From Mesostigma viride (taxonomy: Eukaryota; Streptophyta; Mesostigmatophyceae; Mesostigmatales; Mesostigmataceae): a stretch of 64,000 nt of DNA. Position numbers and translations under genes: made by a program. The stretch is from the NCBI GenBank assembly GCA_009746045.1, contig RPFO01000165.1:7229735-7293734 (forward strand), given 5' to 3'. Of the stretch, positions 55,501 to 64,000 are shown piece by piece; within the stretch, counting starts at the first letter, position 1, and every line of letters begins with the position of its first letter. Below the pieces are notes generated by a model. It was given only the letters and a program-made list of their open reading frames with translations, searched no databases and had not been told where the DNA came from.

Positions 55501-58500
55501 GGTGATGGGTGCGGGTGGCCAGGGGTGGTAGGTCGTATGAGGATAGCGTTCCGTTGTTGGTGGCAGACGCTCAAGTTTGGTGGCAGACGCTCAAGTTTGC
55601 CCTGTCTGAGACGCTGGTGCGTGGGTGATGGGTGCGGGTGGCCAGGGGTGGTAGGTCGTATGAGGATAGCGTTCCGTTGTTGGTGGCAGACGCTCAAGTT
55701 TGGTGGCAGACGCTCAAGTTTGCCCTGTCTGAGACGCTGGTGCGTGGGTGATGGGTGCGGGTGGCCAGGGGTGGTAGGTCGTATGAGGATAGCGTTCCGT
55801 TGTTGGTGGCAGACGCTCAAGTTTGGTGGCAGACGCTCAAGTTTGCCCTGTCTGAGACGCTGGTGCGTGGGTGATGGGTGCGGGTGGCCAGGGGTGGTAG
55901 GTCGTATGAGGATAGCGTTCCGTTGTTGGTGGCAGACGCTCAAGTTTGGTGGCAGACGCTCAAGTTTGCCCTGTCTGAGACGCTGGTGCGTGGGTGATGG
56001 GTGCGGGTGGCCAGGGGTGGTAGGTCGTATGAGGATAGCGTTCCGTTGTTGGTGGCAGACGCTCAAGTTTGGTGGCAGACGCTCAAGTTTGCCCTGTCTG
56101 AGACGCTGGTGCGTGGGTGATGGGTGCGGGTGGCCAGGGGTGGTAGGTCGTATGAGGATAGCGTTCCGTTGTTGGTGGCAGACGCTCAAGTTTGGTGGCA
56201 GACGCTCAAGTTTGCCCTGTCTGAGACGCTGGTGCGTGGGTGATGGGTGCGGGTGGCCAGGGGTGGTAGGTCGTATGAGGATAGCGTTCCGTTGTTGGTG
56301 GCAGACGCTCAAGTTTGGTGGCAGACGCTCAAGTTTGCCCTGTCTGAGACGCTGGTGCGTGGGTGATGGGTGCGGGTGGCCAGGGGTGGTAGGTCGTATG
56401 AGGATAGCGTTCCGTTGTTGGTGGCAGACGCTCAAGTTTGGTGGCAGACGCTCAAGTTTGCCCTGTCTGAGACGCTGGTGCGTGGGTGATGGGTGCGGGT
56501 GGCCAGGGGTGGTAGGTCGTATGAGGATAGCGTTCCGTTGTTGGTGGCAGACGCTCAAGTTTGGTGGCAGACGCTCAAGTTTGCCCTGTCTGAGACGCTG
56601 GTGCGTGGGTGATGGGTGCGGGTGGCCAGGGGTGGTAGGTCGTATGAGGATAGCGTTCCGTTGTTGGTGGCAGACGCTCAAGTTTGGTGGCAGACGCTCA
56701 AGTTTGCCCTGTCTGAGACGCTGGTGCGTGGGTGATGGGTGCGGGTGGCCAGGGGTGGTAGGTCGTATGAGGATAGCGTTCCGTTGTTGGTGGCAGACGC
56801 TCAAGTTTGGTGGCAGACGCTCAAGTTTGCCCTGTCTGAGACGCTGGTGCGTGGGTGATGGGTGCGGGTGGCCAGGGGTGGTAGGTCGTATGAGGATAGC
56901 GTTCCGTTGTTGGTGGCAGACGCTCAAGTTTGGTGGCAGACGCTCAAGTTTGCCCTGTCTGAGACGCTGGTGCGTGGGTGATGGGTGCGGGTGGCCAGGG
57001 GTGGTAGGTCGTATGAGGATAGCGTTCCGTTGTTGGTGGCAGACGCTCAAGTTTGGTGGCAGACGCTCAAGTTTGCCCTGTCTGAGACGCTGGTGCGTGG
57101 GTGATGGGTGCGGGTGGCCAGGGGTGGTAGGTCGTATGAGGATAGCGTTCCGTTGTTGGTGGCAGACGCTCAAGTTTGGTGGCAGACGCTCAAGTTTGCC
57201 CTGTCTGAGACGCTGGTGCGTGGGTGATGGGTGCGGGTGGCCAGGGGTGGTAGGTCGTATGAGGATAGCGTTCCGTTGTTGGTGGCAGACGCTCAAGTTT
57301 GGTGGCAGACGCTCAAGTTTGCCCTGTCTGAGACGCTGGTGCGTGGGTGATGGGTGCGGGTGGCCAGGGGTGGTAGGTCGTATGAGGATAGCGTTCCGTT
57401 GTTGGTGGCAGACGCTCAAGTTTGGTGGCAGACGCTCAAGTTTGCCCTGTCTGAGACGCTGGTGCGTGGGTGATGGGTGCGGGTGGCCAGGGGTGGTAGG
57501 TCGTATGAGGATAGCGTTCCGTTGTTGGTGGCAGACGCTCAAGTTTGGTGGCAGACGCTCAAGTTTGCCCTGTCTGAGACGCTGGTGCGTGGGTGATGGG
57601 TGCGGGTGGCCAGGGGTGGTAGGTCGTATGAGGATAGCGTTCCGTTGTTGGTGGCAGACGCTCAAGTTTGGTGGCAGACGCTCAAGTTTGCCCTGTCTGA
57701 GACGCTGGTGCGTGGGTGATGGGTGCGGGTGGCCAGGGGTGGTAGGTCGTATGAGGATAGCGTTCCGTTGTTGGTGGCAGACGCTCAAGTTTGGTGGCAG
57801 ACGCTCAAGTTTGCCCTGTCTGAGACGCTGGTGCGTGGGTGATGGGTGCGGGTGGCCAGGGGTGGTAGGTCGTATGAGGATAGCGTTCCGTTGTTGGTGG
57901 CAGACGCTCAAGTTTGGTGGCAGACGCTCAAGTTTGCCCTGTCTGAGACGCTGGTGCGTGGGTGATGGGTGCGGGTGGCCAGGGGTGGTAGGTCGTATGA
58001 GGATAGCGTTCCGTTGTTGGTGGCAGACGCTCAAGTTTGGTGGCAGACGCTCAAGTTTGCCCTGTCTGAGACGCTGGTGCGTGGGTGATGGGTGCGGGTG
58101 GCCAGGGGTGGTAGGTCGTATGAGGATAGCGTTCCGTTGTTGGTGGCAGACGCTCAAGTTTGGTGGCAGACGCTCAAGTTTGCCCTGTCTGAGACGCTGG
58201 TGCGTGGGTGATGGGTGCGGGTGGCCAGGGGTGGTAGGTCGTATGAGGATAGCGTTCCGTTGTTGGTGGCAGACGCTCAAGTTTGGTGGCAGACGCTCAA
58301 GTTTGCCCTGTCTGAGACGCTGGTGCGTGGGTGATGGGTGCGGGTGGCCAGGGGTGGTAGGTCGTATGAGGATAGCGTTCCGTTGTTGGTGGCAGACGCT
58401 CAAGTTTGGTGGCAGACGCTCAAGTTTGCCCTGTCTGAGACGCTGGTGCGTGGGTGATGGGTGCGGGTGGCCAGGGGTGGTAGGTCGTATGAGGATAGCG

Positions 58501-61500
58501 TTCCGTTGTTGGTGGCAGACGCTCAAGTTTGGTGGCAGACGCTCAAGTTTGCCCTGTCTGAGACGCTGGTGCGTGGGTGATGGGTGCGGGTGGCCAGGGG
58601 TGGTAGGTCGTATGAGGATAGCGTTCCGTTGTTGGTGGCAGACGCTCAAGTTTGGTGGCAGACGCTCAAGTTTGCCCTGTCTGAGACGCTGGTGCGTGGG
58701 TGATGGGTGCGGGTGGCCAGGGGTGGTAGGTCGTATGAGGATAGCGTTCCGTTGTTGGTGGCAGACGCTCAAGTTTGGTGGCAGACGCTCAAGTTTGCCC
58801 TGTCTGAGACGCTGGTGCGTGGGTGATGGGTGCGGGTGGCCAGGGGTGGTAGGTCGTATGAGGATAGCGTTCCGTTGTTGGTGGCAGACGCTCAAGTTTG
58901 GTGGCAGACGCTCAAGTTTGCCCTGTCTGAGACGCTGGTGCGTGGGTGATGGGTGCGGGTGGCCAGGGGTGGTAGGTCGTATGAGGATAGCGTTCCGTTG
59001 TTGGTGGCAGACGCTCAAGTTTGGTGGCAGACGCTCAAGTTTGCCCTGTCTGAGACGCTGGTGCGTGGGTGATGGGTGCGGGTGGCCAGGGGTGGTAGGT
59101 CGTATGAGGATAGCGTTCCGTTGTTGGTGGCAGACGCTCAAGTTTGGTGGCAGACGCTCAAGTTTGCCCTGTCTGAGACGCTGGTGCGTGGGTGATGGGT
59201 GCGGGTGGCCAGGGGTGGTAGGTCGTATGAGGATAGCGTTCCGTTGTTGGTGGCAGACGCTCAAGTTTGGTGGCAGACGCTCAAGTTTGCCCTGTCTGAG
59301 ACGCTGGTGCGTGGGTGATGGGTGCGGGTGGCCAGGGGTGGTAGGTCGTATGAGGATAGCGTTCCGTTGTTGGTGGCAGACGCTCAAGTTTGGTGGCAGA
59401 CGCTCAAGTTTGCCCTGTCTGAGACGCTGGTGCGTGGGTGATGGGTGCGGGTGGCCAGGGGTGGTAGGTCGTATGAGGATAGCGTTCCGTTGTTGGTGGC
59501 AGACGCTCAAGTTTGGTGGCAGACGCTCAAGTTTGCCCTGTCTGAGACGCTGGTGCGTGGGTGATGGGTGCGGGTGGCCAGGGGTGGTAGGTCGTATGAG
59601 GATAGCGTTCCGTTGTTGGTGGCAGACGCTCAAGTTTGGTGGCAGACGCTCAAGTTTGCCCTGTCTGAGACGCTGGTGCGTGGGTGATGGGTGCGGGTGG
59701 CCAGGGGTGGTAGGTCGTATGAGGATAGCGTTCCGTTGTTGGTGGCAGACGCTCAAGTTTGGTGGCAGACGCTCAAGTTTGCCCTGTCTGAGACGCTGGT
59801 GCGTGGGTGATGGGTGCGGGTGGCCAGGGGTGGTAGGTCGTATGAGGATAGCGTTCCGTTGTTGGTGGCAGACGCTCAAGTTTGGTGGCAGACGCTCAAG
59901 TTTGCCCTGTCTGAGACGCTGGTGCGTGGGTGATGGGTGCGGGTGGCCAGGGGTGGTAGGTCGTATGAGGATAGCGTTCCGTTGTTGGTGGCAGACGCTC
60001 AAGTTTGGTGGCAGACGCTCAAGTTTGCCCTGTCTGAGACGCTGGTGCGTGGGTGATGGGTGCGGGTGGCCAGGGGTGGTAGGTCGTATGAGGATAGCGT
60101 TCCGTTGTTGGTGGCAGACGCTCAAGTTTGGTGGCAGACGCTCAAGTTTGCCCTGTCTGAGACGCTGGTGCGTGGGTGATGGGTGCGGGTGGCCAGGGGT
60201 GGTAGGTCGTATGAGGATAGCGTTCCGTTGTTGGTGGCAGACGCTCAAGTTTGGTGGCAGACGCTCAAGTTTGCCCTGTCTGAGACGCTGGTGCGTGGGT
60301 GATGGGTGCGGGTGGCCAGGGGTGGTAGGTCGTATGAGGATAGCGTTCCGTTGTTGGTGGCAGACGCTCAAGTTTGGTGGCAGACGCTCAAGTTTGCCCT
60401 GTCTGAGACGCTGGTGCGTGGGTGATGGGTGCGGGTGGCCAGGGGTGGTAGGTCGTATGAGGATAGCGTTCCGTTGTTGGTGGCAGACGCTCAAGTTTGG
60501 TGGCAGACGCTCAAGTTTGCCCTGTCTGAGACGCTGGTGCGTGGGTGATGGGTGCGGGTGGCCAGGGGTGGTAGGTCGTATGAGGATAGCGTTCCGTTGT
60601 TGGTGGCAGACGCTCAAGTTTGGTGGCAGACGCTCAAGTTTGCCCTGTCTGAGACGCTGGTGCGTGGGTGATGGGTGCGGGTGGCCAGGGGTGGTAGGTC
60701 GTATGAGGATAGCGTTCCGTTGTTGGTGGCAGACGCTCAAGTTTGGTGGCAGACGCTCAAGTTTGCCCTGTCTGAGACGCTGGTGCGTGGGTGATGGGTG
60801 CGGGTGGCCAGGGGTGGTAGGTCGTATGAGGATAGCGTTCCGTTGTTGGTGGCAGACGCTCAAGTTTGGTGGCAGACGCTCAAGTTTGCCCTGTCTGAGA
60901 CGCTGGTGCGTGGGTGATGGGTGCGGGTGGCCAGGGGTGGTAGGTCGTATGAGGATAGCGTTCCGTTGTTGGTGGCAGACGCTCAAGTTTGGTGGCAGAC
61001 GCTCAAGTTTGCCCTGTCTGAGACGCTGGTGCGTGGGTGATGGGTGCGGGTGGCCAGGGGTGGTAGGTCGTATGAGGATAGCGTTCCGTTGTTGGTGGCA
61101 GACGCTCAAGTTTGGTGGCAGACGCTCAAGTTTGCCCTGTCTGAGACGCTGGTGCGTGGGTGATGGGTGCGGGTGGCCAGGGGTGGTAGGTCGTATGAGG
61201 ATAGCGTTCCGTTGTTGGTGGCAGACGCTCAAGTTTGGTGGCAGACGCTCAAGTTTGCCCTGTCTGAGACGCTGGTGCGTGGGTGATGGGTGCGGGTGGC
61301 CAGGGGTGGTAGGTCGTATGAGGATAGCGTTCCGTTGTTGGTGGCAGACGCTCAAGTTTGGTGGCAGACGCTCAAGTTTGCCCTGTCTGAGACGCTGGTG
61401 CGTGGGTGATGGGTGCGGGTGGCCAGGGGTGGTAGGTCGTATGAGGATAGCGTTCCGTTGTTGGTGGCAGACGCTCAAGTTTGGTGGCAGACGCTCAAGT

Positions 61501-62878
61501 TTGCCCTGTCTGAGACGCTGGTGCGTGGGTGATGGGTGCGGGTGGCCAGGGGTGGTAGGTCGTATGAGGATAGCGTTCCGTTGTTGGTGGCAGACGCTCA
61601 AGTTTGGTGGCAGACGCTCAAGTTTGCCCTGTCTGAGACGCTGGTGCGTGGGTGATGGGTGCGGGTGGCCAGGGGTGGTAGGTCGTATGAGGATAGCGTT
61701 CCGTTGTTGGTGGCAGACGCTCAAGTTTGGTGGCAGACGCTCAAGTTTGCCCTGTCTGAGACGCTGGTGCGTGGGTGATGGGTGCGGGTGGCCAGGGGTG
61801 GTAGGTCGTATGAGGATAGCGTTCCGTTGTTGGTGGCAGACGCTCAAGTTTGGTGGCAGACGCTCAAGTTTGCCCTGTCTGAGACGCTGGTGCGTGGGTG
61901 ATGGGTGCGGGTGGCCAGGGGTGGTAGGTCGTATGAGGATAGCGTTCCGTTGTTGGTGGCAGACGCTCAAGTTTGGTGGCAGACGCTCAAGTTTGCCCCG
62001 TCCGAGACGCTGGTGCGTGGGTGATGAGCGCGGGTGGCTGGACCATACTCTTGAATGAACTATTGCTGTCCCAACCTGGCACTTCATGGGATACGTGTGT
62101 CCGGGACTAGCCGTGTAATCGGATAAGGCTGTCCGGAACGGACATTTAGTGGGATCATGGTGACGAAACCTAGTATTAGCGGAATAGTGACATTTGAACT
62201 TCATGTTTTCTGCCCATGTTTCCACTTTAAACGCGACATTTCTTCTTCTGAATATAATGTTTTCTGCCCACTTTTCCGCGATATTCCTTCCTTCAGTGCT
62301 CCGGCCACCCCCTCCCAAGGTGCGACTTCCCCATCGTGCCCTAACCTCCGGCCGCCTTTGCTTTCTTTCTCCAATTATGGGTACTATCGGCTGGAATGCA
62401 TTTGCCGCTTGGCTCTAGGGTTCTGGACCAATGCATTACCCAGCGTCAACCAGGCGCTGGGAACTAAAGTTTTTGCCCGTACCATAACTCCACTCCCTCC
62501 TTTTACCTCCTCCCCTTCTCCCCCTCCCCACCGCCCCCCCTCCCTCCCGCCTTGCCCCCCCTGTGCCGCCCCTTTCCCTATCGCAGCTCCTCTGCCCCCC
62601 CTTTCCCTATCGCAGCTGTTGTGGTCCAAACGCACAGAGAAGTTTGATGGGGAATAACGATCTCTTGTTCCTTGTTGTCCCCTCCCCGTCCAACCTACCT
62701 GCCCCCCTTGGCCCCCCCTTGCCCAATCACAGCTCTTCTGGGACTACTTCGTGGTCCCCTACAGCCGCTACTTGCACCACAAGTACCCAAAGGCGCACAT
62801 GCGCACGCTGGCGGTGGAGCTCATCAACTGGGAGCTGGCCATCTTCTCGCAGCTGCGCAAGGACCTGACCCGCATCGG
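49597..62878 (+). CDS. GT29 sialyltransferase-like protein, 3' end beyond the window
   Basis: Visible exons: 49597-50595, 51898-53014 and 62733-62878 (phase 2 at the end). Residues 14-33 are a hydrophobic segment after a basic start, so a type II Golgi membrane protein is expected. GRCAVVGNSLRML and GPSIDAHE at the end of exon 1 join AVFRFN at the start of exon 2, giving the GT29 sialylmotif L (CMP-sialic acid binding in known members). LGTKTTYRLLN near the end of exon 2 corresponds to the conserved block after motif L. Between them lies an unusual insert of about 300 residues rich in Gly, Met and Ser. The frame shifts at a G13 run (52309-52321); removing one G restores a 372-codon exon. Motifs S and VS are not in the window. 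Donor substrate is unknown; algal members may not use sialic acid. Confidence 0.8.
50706..50737 (+). repeat. Echo of GT29 exon 1 end
   Basis: GCCCAGCGTTGGTGCGTGCG then CGAG|GTGAGG parallels GCCCCAGCATTGATGCGCAC, GAG|GTGAGG at 50574-50601. Confidence 0.8.
51806..51836 (+). repeat. Echo of GT29 exon 2 start
   Basis: GCCGTATTTGGCTTCCACTT then TGAAGAGCA copies GCCGTTTTTCGCTTCAACTT, TGAAGAGCA of the real exon (51898). It lacks the preceding AG. Confidence 0.8.
53015..62012 (+). repeat. Intronic satellite-like array, 73 units of 123 bp, seeded by an exon end
   Basis: The array starts at the donor of GT29 exon 2 (GAGACGCTG|GTGCGTGGG) and ends at the last copy of GAGACGCTG (62012). Its 8998 bp equal 73 x 123 plus 19, explained by one extra 20-bp ACGCTCAAGTTTGGTGGCAG duplication (about 53341-53372) and one lost G (about 53663). 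Each unit has the intron start, TGGTGGCAG twice, and a 30-nt copy of the exon end encoding TLKFALSETL before the next GTGCGT. Units from about 54100 to 61900 look identical to each other; variants (CCTGTCCGAG) are near the edges. Confidence 0.97.
62582..62630 (+). repeat. Echoes of GT29 exon 3 start
   Basis: TATCGCAGCTCCTCTGCCCC and TATCGCAGCTGTTGTGGTCC resemble AATCACAGCTCTTCTGGGAC plus the later CGTGGTCC of the real acceptor at 62732. Confidence 0.6.
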
Positions 62879-63352
62879 GTAGGCTCTATCATTGAGCATT
62901 GAAATAGCACCCGGTTACTATCAAGGAGACAATTATTACTGCTCTTGTTTTTCTTCTGTAGGCTCTATCATTGAGCATTGGAATAGCATCCGGTTACTAT
63001 CAAGGAGACAACTAGTACTGTTCTTGTTTTTCTTCTGTAGGCTCTATCACTGAGCATTTAAATAGCACCCGGTTACTATCATGGAGACAACTATTACTGC
63101 TCTTGTTTTTCTTCTGTAGTCTCTATCATTGAGCATTGAAATAGCACCCGGTTACTATCAAGGAGACAATTATTACTGCTCTTGTTTTTCTTCTGTAGGC
63201 TCTATCATTGAGCATTGAAATAGCATCCGGTTACTATCAAGGAGACAACTATTACTGTTCTTGTTTTTCTTCTGTAGGCTCTATCATTGAGCATTGAAAT
63301 AGCACCCGGTTACTATCATGGAGACAACTATTACTGCTCTTGTTTTTCTTCT
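62879..63352 (+). repeat. Six units of 79 bp, each shaped like a mini-intron
   Basis: Starting at the donor of exon 62733-62878, six perfect-length units begin GTAGGCTCTATCA and end in CTTGTTTTTCTTCT. Each unit boundary therefore reads as pyrimidine tract plus GTAG. A shortened seventh unit leads into trinucleotide repeats. Confidence 0.9.
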
Positions 63353-63403
63353 GTAGGCTCTATCACTGAGCGTTGAAATAGTACTGTTCTTGTTTTTCTT
63401 CTG

Positions 63404-63640
63404 TTGTCGTCGTCGTCGTGGTCGTGGTCGTGGCGGCGGCGGCGGCGGCGGGGCTGGTGGTGGTGGTGGTGGTCGTCGTTCTTGTCGTTCTTGTCGTTCT
63501 TGTCGTTCTTGTCGTTCTTGTCGTTCTTGTCGTTCTTGTCGTTCTTGTCGTTCTTGTCGTTCTTGTCGTTCTTGTCATTCTTGTCGTTCTTGTCGTTCTT
63601 GTCGTTCTTGTCGTTCTTGTCGTTCTTGTTTTTGTTGACT
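63404..63640. repeat. Trinucleotide and (GTTCTTGTC)n 9-bp arrays
   Basis: GTCGTCGTCGTGGTCGTG and GGC/GGT runs, then about 17 units of TTCTTGTCG. These are open in several frames but not coding. Confidence 0.9.
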
Positions 63641-64000
63641 TCAGAATCTATTTTCCAAGTGGTCGAGTATTTGGAGTAGGGGATGGGGCTGGTGGCATTT
63701 GAAGTAGGAAATGGGCCTCTGGTGCCTACGATGTTGACAGGCATGGAGTGCGTTTAGCACGCAGCCAAGCAGAATGCAGCGAGAGTGCGTTTAGCACACA
63801 GCCAAGCAGAATGCAGGGAGGAAAGGAAGCAGCCAAGCATGGCGACATGTCGCTCGGTGCAATATGGACGAAGCTCAGCAAACCAAGCATGGATGGTGGT
63901 AGCACCCTACCCCCAACGATCGTGGCGGATGCTGGCGGGGCAACAACGTCTGTCCGCTCCTCCCTCTCTAATCGTAAACGTCCCTCTCTTCCCCCCTCAC

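Noticed and set aside
53015-62012. CRISPR array
   Set aside because: The repeats are direct and abutting with no unique spacers, lie in a eukaryotic intron and have no cas genes nearby.
53604-62318. Giant minus-strand ORF of 2904 aa and plus-strand ORF of 2792 aa (41-residue repeats)
   Set aside because: The repeat unit is 123 bp, a multiple of 3, so any stop-free frame stays open through the whole array. It is intronic, bounded by splice sites of the GT29 gene, and both strands are open alike.

Overview
This is eukaryotic nuclear DNA with spliced genes (GT-AG introns, GC-rich exons, introns packed with tandem repeats). The gene content points to a flagellated green alga, probably of prasinophyte grade. 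The evidence is a plastid-targeted chaperonin (CPN60A), the axonemal protein PACRG, a GT29 sialyltransferase-like protein, and a large coiled-coil protein resembling a land-plant family. The species call is inference; Pyramimonadales-type algae would fit.

Layout. 1-8260: repeat-rich and transposon-derived. It holds a TIR-bounded element (1-1634) and a decayed LINE ORF1-like copy split by two later insertions, one Mutator-like. 8261-29306 (+): a 17-exon coiled-coil gene of about 21 kb, of which only about 3.4 kb is coding. Its introns carry minisatellites of 98, 98, 43, 134, 36, 11, 9 and 4 bp. 29307-32623: intergenic, with fragments of a LINE endonuclease and a LINE C-terminus. 32624-36056 (-): PACRG, 3 exons. 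36057-36761: shared divergent promoter region. 36762-43354 (+): CPN60A, 9 exons. 43355-49596: intergenic, with rearranged LINE debris and short hairpin-plus-TTAA tails. 49597 to beyond 62878 (+): GT29 sialyltransferase-like gene, 3' end outside the window. Its second intron is almost wholly a 9-kb array of 73 units of 123 bp.

The most interesting feature is a recurring pattern. In all four genes, introns contain degraded or tandemly amplified copies ('echoes') of the exon ends that flank them, with the splice dinucleotides copied too. In three introns the echo became the seed of a minisatellite. Every unit there carries an AG, a short in-frame exon-tail copy (9, 21 or 30 nt, all multiples of 3) and a GT. 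These could be inert relics of intron growth by AG|GT-containing tandem duplication, or potential cassette microexons repeated 5, 24 and 73 times. RNA data would decide.

Limits: exon boundaries were placed by eye from splice signals, phase and remembered family sequences. Two reading-frame breaks sit in homopolymers (C10 and G13) and are most simply sequencing errors.
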